DNA of 64,000 bases from Ischnura elegans (taxonomy: Eukaryota; Arthropoda; Insecta; Odonata; Coenagrionidae). Under the pieces are notes generated by a model. It was not told the origin of the DNA, did not search any database, and was given only the letters and a program-made list of their open reading frames with translations. The translations under genes and the position numbers were made by a program. The stretch covers positions 58,316,968-58,380,967 of the forward strand of contig NC_060257.1 of assembly GCF_921293095.1 (NCBI RefSeq), read 5' to 3'. Positions 22,691 through 32,195 of this stretch are shown piece after piece (the stretch's first letter is position 1; every line of letters starts with the position of its first letter).

Positions 22691-22774
22691 GTCAGGATGG
22701 CCGAGCGGTCTAAGGCGCTGCGTTCAGGTCGCAGTCCGGTTCTCCGGGCTTGGGTTCGAATCCCACTTCTGACA
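22691..22774 (+). tRNA. tRNA-Leu (CAG)
   Basis: An 84-nt class II tRNA. The acceptor stem GTCAGGA pairs with TTCTGAC with one G-T pair. The D-arm contains GGCCGAGCGGTC, a good A box. The anticodon stem CTGCG/CGCAG holds loop TTCAGGT, which reads CAG and decodes CTG as leucine. The long variable arm (TCCGGTTCTCCGGGC) forms the extra stem of leucine tRNAs. The T-arm GGGTTCGAATCCC is a perfect B box. The discriminator base is A, CCA is not encoded, there is no intron, and oligo-T follows directly. All invariant positions are present, so it is probably functional. Confidence 0.95.
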
Positions 22775-22776
22775 AA

Positions 22777-22791
22777 TTTTTATTTTTTTTT
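22777..22791 (+). terminator. RNA polymerase III terminator of tRNA-Leu
   Basis: Two T-runs (T5 and T9) separated by one A begin three bases after the mature 3' end. Runs of four or more T end Pol III transcription. Confidence 0.85.
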
Positions 22792-22997
22792 GGGTTACGC
22801 CGATGGTTAACGAATTAGGCTGAGAGCCGCTTGAAACTCGGAGTCTGCGTGCTTGACATAAATTTTATTTCTTTTTTTTCCCGGCGAACAATTCCATTTA
22901 AATTGGGTTTTGAATGCTTTCAAACTCCTGTGGCAATGTTGGAGGTTCAATTTGGGCTTCAGCCGCTGTAGATCAGACGTGGTATACCTGATCTCAT

Positions 22998-23248
22998 CAG
23001 AGGTGGATACATACACATGGGGGGCGCGCGCCCCCCCTTGCGGTGCCGCCCGTATTAACAAACATTGCAGAACCAAAATTTTAACTTTTTAATATCATAA
23101 GATGGCATTTTCTTGTATGTACTTATTATCATTTTAAATAAAACTTTCTTAAACTTTGCATGTGACTTGATTATTTTTATTTTGATGAAAGTATAGGAAA
23201 CTCAAGATATCTTTTACGCCCCTTGAGTTTTTTCTGTATCCGCTACTG
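22998..23248 (+). mobile_element. hAT-like MITE, TSD GATCTCAT/GATCTGAT
   Basis: A 251-bp element starting CAGAGGTGGATACATAC and ending TTCTGTATCCGCTACTG. The 8-bp flanks (22,990-22,997 and 23,249-23,256) match at seven positions. A GGGGGGCGCGCGCC block lies near the left end, as in the relative at 43,545-43,816. Confidence 0.75.
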
Positions 23249-23256
23249 GATCTGAT

Positions 23257-23749
23257 ATCCTTATTTAAAACAGTGAATGGCGTTATAGACTCTCCTGATC
23301 TGTTGGGGAAGTTTGACATCAAGATACCTGCAGGAACACGTTCCAGGACAGTCTTCAACAGAAAAAACTAACCTGTCTTTTATGCCTATAAATGTCGTTT
23401 CTCAAGGCTCTTTCGTCTTGGTGGAGATGCCGCATCAGAAGTTAACTTTTCGGAATTGGTGCTGTCAAGTTCAAGGGTGAAATTCATAAATTATTGGCTT
23501 GATATTGATTGGGTGCATGTGTATTCAAACCAACTAATTATTTAATATTGTCATACATAAATGTTACTTATATGAAATACGAGAGTAAACTTTAAAGTAA
23601 GGTCTCCAATTTTTTGTCACTGAATATGAGATATTTTTTAATTGCTGGATAAATCTTTGGAAAGGTCTTGGCTTCAGCTATTTTTCCATGTAGTCACTTT
23701 AAGACGCTAAGCGACTTTTCTCATTCGCACGTTGAACTTCTGAATACCG
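23257..23749. other. No recognisable feature
   Basis: AT-rich non-coding sequence. Confidence 0.4.
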
Positions 23750-23917
23750 TCGTCATAACAGCTTCCGCCCGCGTTGCGAAGGTAGGCGTTGTTCCTCCTC
23801 TTGCACCTCGCCGTACGTCGCGGACTTAATTCCTCCTAGGTGTTTCTTTTGGGCGAGGAGCATGTGGAAAACACTGGGTGATAGCGCCCAAAAAAAATTA
23901 TCCCCTTCCTCTTCAAA

Positions 23918-23966
23918 ATGGTGCAAAACTTCATCACATTCCTCGCGCTGCCTCTGGCGGTCTACG
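23918..23966 (+). CDS. Tentative signal-peptide exon (weak)
   Basis: ATG at 23,918 has a favourable context (AAAATGG). It opens a short hydrophobic peptide (MVQNFITFLALPLAVY) that looks like a secretory signal, and it ends at a donor-like CG|GTGAGC at 23,966/23,967. The surrounding 23.75-24.08 kb is GC-richer than its neighbourhood. No downstream exon is identified. A different frame from 23,976 reads a protein-like stretch to another donor-like GTAAGC near 24,074. Without transcripts this stays a guess. A chance reading frame in a GC-rich patch is equally possible. Confidence 0.15.
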
Positions 23967-24099
23967 GTGAGCTGTTTGGGCATCCACCTCGAAGTGAACC
24001 TTTACGCGGGCGGAAAGGAACTTGTGGCAATTCACGATTCCAGCCCGGAAGACGCCAACTACCGGCGAAAAATGTAAGCAGCGCGATGGTGATAGAGTG

Positions 24100-24593
24100 A
24101 ACTGTTTACGTGTAACTCATATGCCGAATATAGGCTGCGTTGTGCCTTATAGTAATCCCTCTTGCCTGGCAATCCTAATGGCAATCCTTCTTGCCTGATA
24201 ATCATCCCTCTTTAATATATCTTTTACAATCGACAAGTACTTCGTCTTTTACAATCGAAAATTCAAAAACATTGTGCATGGGAATCACATTTTTACGGCT
24301 AATGGGGAATTTTCACATTTTTTAAAAACTCTGTCAAAATGTCGTAAACCTCTAGGAAATAATATCTACCGGGGGAAACTTCATTACTAGCAGTAGTTTT
24401 CGAGATATTAAAGGTCAAAATGGAGGAGTGGGGGGTGCGAGCGAAAGTAGTGTGTCCAAGAGGAGTGACGTCATTTCTCCCCAAACAAAGTTGCTAACGT
24501 CCGAGGCGTGGAGTTAGGAGATTGTTGCGGTATGCCTATGCCAGGAAGAAGTTGTTTTTACCTACGTGAAGTGCTTTTATGTACAATTATAAA
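24100..24593. other. Interval with a TGACGTCA-containing dispersed repeat
   Basis: The section 24,290-24,500 resembles 34,680-34,920 and the inner flanks 37,430-37,570 and 39,215-39,445. Each has a TGACGTCA next to a TTGCATG- or GGGGAA-type block. It is probably an old element arm, with no coding content. Confidence 0.35.
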
Positions 24594-24890
24594 TATTACG
24601 TAGTGCCTATTTGTTCGAATACATCACGAAATTATTTATTAGATATATTCGTCGTTATATTGGATTATATTCGTCGTCATGAATAATGAAGCGAGAGGAG
24701 TGTAGTGGTTTAAGGCGATGAAGAGGAAGAACGATCTGTCGACGAAAACGACGGAATTTGTTCGTAAAGATCACTTTGAGTGATTACAACAGAATTATGT
24801 TGAAAAATGACTTGAGCGTGTGGTGCGGAGGACGTGCAGCTGCCCTGTTTGCGCAGTACCCGACGGTCGCTTGCATGGTGTTTTTGCTGA
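24594..24890 (+). pseudogene. Decayed THAP zinc-finger domain
   Basis: Three plus frames together show THAP landmarks in order. First comes ..VVPICSNTSRN.. (from 24,594), then WFKAMKRKNDLSTKTTEFV and KDHFE (24,706-24,780), then SDYNRIMLKNDL (from 24,779). THAP domains bind DNA through a C-x2-4-C..C-x2-H zinc site. Here the first cysteine is Y, the cysteine before xxH is R, and there are at least two frameshifts and a TAG before the W. The source was probably a transposase (P-like or ISL2EU-like) or a THAP gene derived from one. The BEL/Pao element is inserted directly downstream. Confidence 0.6.
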
Positions 24891-24918
24891 GCTATCAAAG
24901 GTTGAAAACAACGGCCGT

Positions 24919-25207
24919 TGATCACTTCCGATCGTGATAATAAAAGTGGACTGTATACTGTTTAAATCAAAGTCGAGCCGGGCCGATGGCATACCACTCA
25001 CCGCTGCTGTTGTTCCCGTCGGGGGCGCGACATGGCTCCTTCTCCTGGGGTTGCTCATATGCTTGCGAAGTTCACTGGACGACTGCCTATTCACTCCCAT
25101 TCTCGGAGTGACAAAACAAAACAAAACCAAAACGAAAACCCGACAATTCGTGGTATCGCCAACAGGTGGCGAGGCTCGACTTAGTCTGGGAAATTCACAA
25201 CCAAACA
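24919..25207 (-). repeat. 3' LTR of the BEL/Pao element
   Basis: 289 bp, an apparently exact copy of 30,884-31,172 with no indel (constant offset 5,965). The purine-rich PPT lies immediately upstream on the minus strand. Reading frames inside it, on either strand, are not genes. Confidence 0.95.
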
Positions 25208-25220
25208 TTCCCCCGCCCTT
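25208..25220 (-). promoter_or_regulatory. Polypurine tract
   Basis: The minus strand reads AAGGGCGGGGGAA directly before the TG of the 3' LTR. It is purine-only except for one C. It would prime plus-strand synthesis. Confidence 0.85.
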
Positions 25221-25550
25221 GGAACAACGTTCCAAAGCAAAAAAAAACCAAAAGTAATTATCAATTAAATTAATATCGAATAGATAAACAATCATATATT
25301 ACTTCACCTTTCGAATGTGATCATGTAGTCCAACTTTAACTAAACCAACCTCAACTTTGGGTAAGGAGAGGGAAAGACAAAACAAAAAGGAAAGGATTGC
25401 TTATTCTTCACTCCAAGGGGGCCATCAAGGAGACTTAATAGGAATGGGTAGCCCTCGGAAAGGTTCACAAATACGAAACACTAAATTATCAACTACAGAA
25501 CTAAACCTAACATAACAAAAAAAAACAAAACGAAATCCTGACCTCAAACG

Positions 25551-26942
25551 TTAATTACCCGATAGAGGTAATGGACACAAATCTTTTACTGACCGTCTAA
25601 ACACTCCCTGCTCAGTTTTAACCTCAGCAACCCTAACCAAGCCATCTGTCCCCAAGAAGCAACGGTTTATTCGGCCCAGTCTCCACCTACATGGGCTACG
25701 ATTCGGTTCCTTCAATATAACTAAGTCACCCTCCTTGATATTACCACTTTTTGAGGTCCATTTTCCTCTCCGCTGCAGAGTCATTAAGTACTCATTTTGC
25801 CATCGCTTCCAGAATGTCCCTACTACTTGTTGCAGCAAACTCCATCGTCTCCCCAATCCACTATTACCATGCTCCAGTTCTTCAGGAAGTGCGTAAATTG
25901 GTTCTTGTAGGAGAAAGTGGCCAGGAGTTAAAGCCTCAAAATCGTTAGGATCCGAACTAACTGGAGTAATAGGCCTTGAGTTTAATACAGCTTCTACCTG
26001 TACTAACACCGTGTAAAATTCTTCGTACGTCAGCACTTGACCGCCGAGTGATGCTCCCAAATGCCTTTTCACCGATTTTACCCCGGCTTCCCATAGCCCT
26101 CCCATATGAGGACTGCCCGGTGGTATGAATTTCCATGTGATTCCTCTTCCACCCAGATATCGTTCGGCTCTGTCATTGAAGTCAGTTGATGACGTTACTT
26201 TCCTCCAAGTCGCCATCCTTCTCTGTGCGCCTACAAAATTAGTACCATTATCACTATGAATTTCTGTCACAGCGCCTCTACGAGCGATAAACCGCTTTAG
26301 CGCGGCTAAGAAGCAGTCTGTGCCTAAATCCGAAACAAGCTCTAAATGTATTGCCTTTGTTGCAAAGCAAACGAACAAGCAAATATATCCATTTAATATC
26401 TTAGAATTTCGGATTTTAGCCATTTTTAGAGCAAATGGCCCGCCATAGTCAACACCCGATATGCTGAAAGCATTCATTTTTTTCAATCTAGAGGGCGGTA
26501 GATTGCCCATAAACTGCTCTTTCGGTTTGGGGTTTGCACGAAAACATTTAATGCAGTGCAATATTCTTCGACGAACAACGTCTCTAGCATTAATGATCCA
26601 AAATTTCGACTGGATAAGGCAGTGCAAATGAAGTGACCCAGGGTGTAGGTAGGTCTCATGATAATAATCGATAATCAAAGCCGTTAAATGATGAGAACTT
26701 GGAAGCAACATTGGATGCTTCTGGCTGAATGCAATTTTGGCATGCTTCAATCTGCCTCCCACCCTTAAGACACCTTCCTCATCGATGAATGGGTTCAATT
26801 TTCTTAAGCGACTTGGCACTTCTTCTTACCGTAATAAATCTAATTCCTTTTGAAACTCAATTCGCTGCACTAAGATTACCAACCGCACCTCAGCCTGGTC
26901 CAACTCTCCAGTAGTGAGATAACCAATATGTTTCTCGTAAGG
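25551..26942 (-). pseudogene. Integrase region of BEL/Pao pol, disrupted
   Basis: This continues pol after the frameshift near 26,931. An in-frame TAA at 26,826-26,828 interrupts it, then 422 codons are open from 26,819. Positions counted from 26,819: HHCC zinc-binding domain H54-x4-H59..C89-x2-C92, and catalytic triad D124, D190 (HSDNGTNF) and E244 (GLWEAGVK). It ends in the DUF5641-type C-terminal domain with LNSRPI and WKRW..EYL to residue 422. The catalytic residues are intact, so only the two upstream lesions prevent a full polyprotein. The frame begins with GTG here, so no independent start is implied. Confidence 0.9.
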
Positions 26943-29911
26943 TGCTTACAATTATGAATGAATCGCAGCAAATATGCTGCTATCCTATTCAGTCGTGAAA
27001 ATGAGGAAAACATCAACAACCAAGTCAGCGTGTTTTCCTCTAGTGCCGTATGGAGATTAATTGTTCGAGCTTCCACTTCAAGGGCATCACGATCCGTTTG
27101 GTGAGATAGGCTGGGAGCCCTCGGCCATGCCTCCGATTGTTCACTTAGCCATAACGGGCCCGTCACCCAACCTGCGTCCTCGATCAATTGACGAGGAAGG
27201 GCTCCTCTCGATGCTATGTCACTAGGGTTAGAGTCTGATGGAACATACCGAAATTTGTTCGGAGATAATTTCTCTTGCACCATAGTGACTCTGTTTGCGA
27301 TAAATGATTTCCAGCGGTGAGGAGATGACTTGATCCACTGAAGAGCAACCATTGAATCACTCCATACGACAACATCAGAAATTACGCAGTGAGGGAGCAA
27401 TATATCTCTTGCGTAATCAATAAGGTTAGTAGCCAAAACCACACCTAATAATTCTAATCGAGGTAATGATATCCGCTTGATCGGTGCCACCTTAGACTTA
27501 GCTATCAGTAATGACGTGGCAACCGTCTTGTCGGAATTCACAATTCGTAAATAAACCACCGCCGCATATCCCCTCTCCGAACTATCCGCAAAGGCGTGCA
27601 ACTGAAGGTCGATTGCCGAGTCTACTTTCAAGCAACGACGTAATTCAAATTTCGAAATGAGTGGTAACTCAAGTCGGAATTGTTTCCATTTGACAACCAC
27701 TTCTTCAGGAGGAGTGTCATCCCACTCAAGTCCGCAATGCCAAAGGTGCTGGATGAGCCATTTTCCATGAAATGTGACAGGGCTAATAAATCCAAGTGGA
27801 TCAAATAAGCGAGCGACTTCCGACAATATGGTTCTTTTCGTGATGACACCAAATCCAGCCTCAAACTTATACGAAAATGTATCCTTCCTAGGATTCCATG
27901 CCAAACCCAAAATTTCAGCGGCAGGTTGGTTTTCATGCTGAAAAGTAAAACACTCTGGCTTCAGAATGCAAAATTCTGAGGGTACATTCTCTAGCAGTTC
28001 CAACTGGTTACTCAACCATTTGCGCAACTCAAATCCTCCACGATCTAAAAGCTTCTTTAATTGGCTCTGCAATACTAATGCTTCGTCAATGGTTCGAACT
28101 GAAGAAACTATGTCGTCCATGTAAGTATTTTCTCGAAGTATTCGAGATGCAAGTGGAAATTCTGCGCCTTCATCGCATACCAACTGATGAAGTGTCCGAA
28201 TTGCCAAAAATGGAGCTGATTTCATTCCATAAGTCACAGTGGTCAAGCAGTATTCTTGGAGCTCTTCCTCGGGACTAAATCTCCAAAATATTCGTTGCAT
28301 ATCATGATCGGCCGGGTGTAGCTTAATATTTCTATACATCTGGCGTATATCAGCGATCACCACAACCTCATGCAATCGAAAGCGCATCAAAATGTCGATT
28401 AGATCCACTTGCAATTTGGGACCCTTATGCAACACATCATTCAATGATATGCCATTAGTGGTTTTCATAGAACAATCAAAAACCACTCTAAATCGCGATA
28501 ATTCCGCCTTTGAACGATAAATGCAATGGTGCGGAATGTAATAAGATGTTCTCAATGGGGCACTCGTTGCCACAATCATATGGCCTTGCTCAAAATAATC
28601 CTTCATAAATTCGTTATACTTCGAGCGTAAAGCGGAGTTTTTGGTTAATCTGCGTTCTAGCATATAGAACCTTTGCAGCGCGGAACCATGGCTTTGCCCC
28701 AATTCAGGGGTAGATGAGATAAAAGGTAAACGAACAACATACTGTTTCAATTCACGAGAGATATTGTTCTTATAATGCTGCTCGCAAGCATCATCTTCTG
28801 GACTACACTGATATCTCTTAGGAGGTTCCTCAGACTCCCAGAACTTTCGCAGTAAACCTTCAATATTATCACCAAGTGTTGAGCAGAACACTCGGATTTG
28901 ATTTGCTTTATTTTCAATTTTCCCCATTAGGCAATGACCAAAAACAGTTGGCAAAATATCTGGTGTCCCTGGAGGACCAATTATCGGCGCGTTAACTACC
29001 ACGCGCGCAAACCATTCTGCCCCCAATAATACATCTATTTCTTCCTCATCGTAATAGCTCGGGTCCGCAAGTTTCAACCCCTTTATATGAGGCCATGATC
29101 TATTAAAGACCGATAATTTTGGGCATTGAGCAATATGAGGAACCACCATAGCTTTGACTTCCAATTTCAACGTGCTATCAGACAAAGGCTTCATTTTCAA
29201 ACTGACAATTCCAGACGATATCACAGAGTTATTATTTCCGAACCCAAAAATAGGAGTTCTAATTTTATTGGAATTCAACCGTAGCTTTCGAACGCAAGAT
29301 TCCGTGATAAAGGTTCCCTGACTTGCAGTGTCAAGCAAGAGTTTAATTACGCGGCCATTGCCATCAATATCCAATACGATCGCCCTGGCAGTCGCAAGCA
29401 TCACGACAGACCCCAACCGATGAGTGCACGTTTGGAAAGAAGACACCTCTCGAACTGGATTTTCTTTCGTTTCATCTGGGTCTGCGCTCACTAATTGAGG
29501 GTTTTGCTGCTTCTGCTCTACCGCAGTATTATCTTTATCTAATTTCGAACATGAACCCTCACGATTGGCAAAACAAATTAATTCATTGTGAGGCAATTTA
29601 CGCTTAGGGCATGGCATTTTGAATTCACAATCTTTTAAATAATGGTCTTGGCTGAAACAAACTAAACAACACCCTTTAGCCTTAACTAATCTTAGCCGAG
29701 ATCCCACTGACAATTTCAAAAACTTCCTGCATTTTTCCAAAGAATGCGGCAACGAACAATTTGGGCACGATTTCTGGACCCTTTGTCTATCAGTATTAAC
29801 AACCATACTAGTAGACTTTCTTAAAGATTGCATTGGCTTATGGGGCCTTTTATTCAGACCAGTATCTGAATGAAACGATGAGGCTGCTTCCAAAATCTTG
29901 GCTTCCTCACT
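26876..29911 (-). CDS. pol: zinc knuckles, protease, RT, RNase H of the BEL/Pao element
   Basis: An open frame of about 1,010 codons entered by the -1 shift; residues below count from the in-frame Met at 29,893. Zinc knuckles lie at C43-x2-C-x3-H-x4-C and C76-x2-C-x4-H-x4-C. An aspartic protease (LLLDTASQ, D188, a DTA variant of the usual DSG/DTG) is followed by the Pao-type domain to about 330. Reverse transcriptase has the first catalytic Asp in VVIADIRQMY (D515) and YMDD at 591-594. RNase H has D770, E814, D846 and D892. These copy RNA to cDNA. The frame ends early at TAA 26,876-26,878 because a base is missing in a short A-run near 26,931-26,933. The remaining integrase lies in the next frame. 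Confidence 0.93.
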   Translation of the reverse strand, partial: SEEAKILEAASSFHSDTGLNKRPHKPMQSLRKSTSMVVNTDRQRVQKSCPNCSLPHSLEKCRKFLKLSVGSRLRLVKAKGCCLVCFSQDHYLKDCEFKMPCPKRKLPHNELICFANREGSCSKLDKDNTAVEQKQQNPQLVSADPDETKENPVREVSSFQTCTHRLGSVVMLATARAIVLDIDGNGRVIKLLLDTASQGTFITESCVRKLRLNSNKIRTPIFGFGNNNSVISSGIVSLKMKPLSDSTLKLEVKAMVVPHIAQCPKLSVFNRSWPHIKGLKLADPSYYDEEEIDVLLGAEWFARVVVNAPIIGPPGTPDILPTVFGHCLMGKIENKANQIRVFCSTLGDNIEGLLRKFWESEEPPKRYQCSPEDDACEQHYKNNISRELKQYVVRLPFISSTPELGQSHGSALQRFYMLERRLTKNSALRSKYNEFMKDYFEQGHMIVATSAPLRTSYYIPHHCIYRSKAELSRFRVVFDCSMKTTNGISLNDVLHKGPKLQVDLIDILMRFRLHEVVVIADIRQMYRNIKLHPADHDMQRIFWRFSPEEELQEYCLTTVTYGMKSAPFLAIRTLHQLVCDEGAEFPLASRILRENTYMDDIVSSVRTIDEALVLQSQLKKLLDRGGFELRKWLSNQLELLENVPSEFCILKPECFTFQHENQPAAEILGLAWNPRKDTFSYKFEAGFGVITKRTILSEVARLFDPLGFISPVTFHGKWLIQHLWHCGLEWDDTPPEEVVVKWKQFRLELPLISKFELRRCLKVDSAIDLQLHAFADSSERGYAAVVYLRIVNSDKTVATSLLIAKSKVAPIKRISLPRLELLGVVLATNLIDYARDILLPHCVISDVVVWSDSMVALQWIKSSPHRWKSFIANRVTMVQEKLSPNKFRYVPSDSNPSDIASRGALPRQLIEDAGWVTGPLWLSEQSEAWPRAPSLSHQTDRDALEVEARTINLHTALEENTLTWLLMFSSFSRLNRIAAYLLRFIHNCKHLTRNILVISLLESWTRLRCGW

Positions 29912-30732
29912 AAAAAATCAAAAAATGTTTGTAGGGAAGGCTCACCAACGTTGAGCGCTACCTTTTCCCACCGCTCCCGTAACACGGAATTGAGTTTGCG
30001 GCGCAACATAAAAAGCATTGGGATCGACCAACTTTCGACATTACGCCCCACAGCGCTTAACGCACCAACATACTCAGTAATTAATGTGCAAAATTTGCGA
30101 ATAGCTTGACCTTCCCGGGTGATCGGGTTGATATCGAACAAAGCCTCCAGATAGGCATTAGTCAACCTGTTTGAGTCCATATAGCGCGCTTTCAAACTCT
30201 CCCACGCGACCGAGTAATTCGCCGAGGACACAGGTAAAGACGAAACATACGAATGAGCTTCCCCCTTAAGAATAGATTTGAGATACAAAAATTTCTGCAC
30301 GTCACTCAAGGACGGGTTTTCATGAACCGCAGATAGGTATACATCATAAAATGACTGCCATTGCATTAAATCGCCATTAAACGCGACTAAATCGAGCTTA
30401 GGGAGAGCTACGGTATGAGTTGAATTACTTTCCCCGGTCGCAAGTTGGCCCGTTGACCTTAAGTGTGGCTCTATATCTGGGAAATATGTCAGAAGAATTG
30501 CCTTAGTATTAAAAAACATAGCCTCGAACTCCTCCGTAGACTTACGCAATTCCTTGTCCTTTTCGACGGGAGGGGACTGTTTCGCGTACAACGAGGCTAA
30601 TTTCAAAATACCCTCATTGAATTCCTCCAAAAGACTATCCACGTGGTCCGTCATAGCTCGTAATAAATTCCTCTTTTTTACATCACTCGAATTCTTTTCG
30701 AAATCTTTAGCGACATTATCAATACGACCCAT
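29854..30732 (-). CDS. gag polyprotein of the BEL/Pao element
   Basis: 292 residues from the ATG at 30,732 (MGRIDNVAKDF) to TGA at 29,854-29,856. The N-terminal third is charged and helical. The middle (about residues 110-260) is the DUF1759-type Pao Gag core, with LPKLDLVAFNGDLMQWQSFY, LKSILKGEA and LKARYMDSNRL. This structural protein assembles the cytoplasmic particle. I chose this ATG because it starts the family-like N-terminus. The frame stays open a further 121 codons upstream into the LTR, so a longer form cannot be excluded. Pol lies in the -1 frame and overlaps the gag end. A TTTTTTA heptamer at 29,911-29,917 can link them. Confidence 0.88.
   Translation of the reverse strand: MGRIDNVAKDFEKNSSDVKKRNLLRAMTDHVDSLLEEFNEGILKLASLYAKQSPPVEKDKELRKSTEEFEAMFFNTKAILLTYFPDIEPHLRSTGQLATGESNSTHTVALPKLDLVAFNGDLMQWQSFYDVYLSAVHENPSLSDVQKFLYLKSILKGEAHSYVSSLPVSSANYSVAWESLKARYMDSNRLTNAYLEALFDINPITREGQAIRKFCTLITEYVGALSAVGRNVESWSIPMLFMLRRKLNSVLRERWEKVALNVGEPSLQTFFDFLVRKPRFWKQPHRFIQILV
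29911..29917 (-). promoter_or_regulatory. Putative -1 ribosomal frameshift heptamer
   Basis: In gag phase the minus strand reads GAT TTT TTA, that is T TTT TTA, a canonical X-XXY-YYZ slippery site. Slipping back one base enters the pol frame exactly (next codon AGT) with family-like sequence. A possible stem follows (CCAA-GATT-TTGG, nine bases downstream) with a second pairing TGAGG/CCTCA around it. The alternative is a one-base deletion in a T-run of an originally single gag-pol frame. Confidence 0.55.
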
Positions 30733-30862
30733 CTTCGCTAAGAGAGATGCAAACGAAACTCTACATCGTCGATCACTGGCATTTTCAACGTTCCCTAATA
30801 AAACCAACCAAAAAAGGGAAAACCAAAAGTATTCTAACACCAACACTGATTCTACAACGACA

Positions 30863-30881
30863 AATCCGGCCCGAAGGACCA
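30863..30881 (-). promoter_or_regulatory. Primer-binding site, tRNA-Tyr-like
   Basis: Two bases after the 5' LTR the minus strand reads TGGTCCTTCGGGCCGGATT. It is complementary to a tRNA 3' end of the form AATCCGG..CGAAGGACCA. From memory this matches eukaryotic tRNA-Tyr(GTA) apart from about one base. It would prime minus-strand cDNA synthesis. Confidence 0.8.
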
Positions 30882-30883
30882 TA

Positions 30884-31172
30884 TGATCACTTCCGATCGT
30901 GATAATAAAAGTGGACTGTATACTGTTTAAATCAAAGTCGAGCCGGGCCGATGGCATACCACTCACCGCTGCTGTTGTTCCCGTCGGGGGCGCGACATGG
31001 CTCCTTCTCCTGGGGTTGCTCATATGCTTGCGAAGTTCACTGGACGACTGCCTATTCACTCCCATTCTCGGAGTGACAAAACAAAACAAAACCAAAACGA
31101 AAACCCGACAATTCGTGGTATCGCCAACAGGTGGCGAGGCTCGACTTAGTCTGGGAAATTCACAACCAAACA
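30884..31172 (-). repeat. 5' LTR of the BEL/Pao element
   Basis: 289 bp. On the minus strand it starts TGTTTGGTTGTGAATT and ends GGAAGTGATCA. No base differs from the other LTR by eye. It should contain the promoter, but I see no clear TATA box. The gag reading frame is open through most of this LTR, from an in-frame ATG at 31,065. Confidence 0.95.
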
Positions 31173-31258
31173 GCCGTCGTAGTATCCGATGGCTTAAAAT
31201 TATTGTATTTTTTTGAATTTATCAATGATTAATCATGATAAGAATACGTACAGTAGGC

Positions 31259-31551
31259 CAAGGGCCCAGCTAGTAATTAAGGCCGTTTCAGGCGCATTTA
31301 ATACTGGGAAGCCTGGGGGTATGGCTTACCCGCCAGAGTGGGAGCGGGAGATGCGGGGGCCCTCCGCCAGAAAATATTTCAGATAAATGGTTTAAAATGG
31401 TGAGTTTTTACGGCCTTCTGAGGGTTATTTTATTAATCCTTACACTGTTCTACAAGTAATATTAATCCAATTATGCAAAATAGATTTAACTGAAAATATA
31501 TCTGAGCTCTGGGGGGGCGTTATCCCGCAAACCCCCCTCGCTGCGCCACTG
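31259..31551 (+). mobile_element. hAT-like MITE family 2, copy 2
   Basis: A 293-bp copy related to 4,646-4,955 and 45,656-45,958, ending CTCGCTGCGCCACTG. Exact 8-bp TSD CAGTAGGC at 31,251-31,258 and 31,552-31,559. It lies 86 bp beyond the BEL/Pao insertion. Confidence 0.88.
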
Positions 31552-31559
31552 CAGTAGGC

Positions 31560-32190
31560 TACCTTGCCCCTCTCCGAAACCAATTGATTAACATTCGTAG
31601 TATTCCTATCTGAACTCCCTCAAAACCATTACGGCTACGCTACGCTAAGCGTAAAATGTGTAAGAAACTCACTGATATATAACTACTACTTCCTCCAATC
31701 AACTGACTTTGTGCCACAGGAGGAAAGGCAACCTGAAGAAGTGGTGGAAAGTCGAGGTCAGGAAAAGTAATGCTAATTGAAGCCAAAAACAAAAACTCTT
31801 GGTATTCAGAGAAAAACCTGTTTCTGCCAATGCTGCTAATTCTCCTATGAGGTTCTTCCGCCTGTAAAAGCTAGATGGTATTGCAGCTAGTGAAATTAGC
31901 AATTCAACTACTGAAGAAGAGTGTGATAAGTGATTCCTAATTTGGCGGCAGCAGCAGCAGCAGCTCTGACATGTAATCAGACAGGGAGATATGTAGCCAA
32001 AAGGCCAAGTATAGTACTTTGTTTTTGATGGAAAAAAGCCATCGTTGTATTCAAGAATAGCCAGTGAAAATTATTTTATTGTCAATTGCTATCACGAAAG
32101 ACTGGGTTACTTGTCATGGTTATGTCAAGGAAAATTAGACTCAACGAATCCTTCAATATTTAAGCCCAGTAGATCCCAATGTCTCGTCCT
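31560..32190. other. Unclassified interval with a short (CAG)n
   Basis: A GCAGCAGCAGCAGC tract lies near 31,955-31,970. A minus-strand open frame at 31,699-31,902 has no recognised motif. Nothing else seen. Confidence 0.4.
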
Positions 32191-32195
32191 CGACA

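Larger units (their letters stand above)
24919..31172 (-). mobile_element. Full-length BEL/Pao LTR retrotransposon
   Basis: A 6,254-bp element on the minus strand with two 289-bp LTRs that I read as identical. Both are TG..CA bounded, and a 5-bp TSD GCCGT lies at 24,914-24,918 and 31,173-31,177. Order on the minus strand: 5' LTR, PBS, gag, pol (protease, RT, RNase H, integrase), PPT, 3' LTR. Domain order and motifs place it in BEL/Pao. Identical LTRs mean the insertion is recent. The integrase region has one frameshift and one nonsense codon, so this copy is probably not autonomous unless those are assembly errors. Confidence 0.97.
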
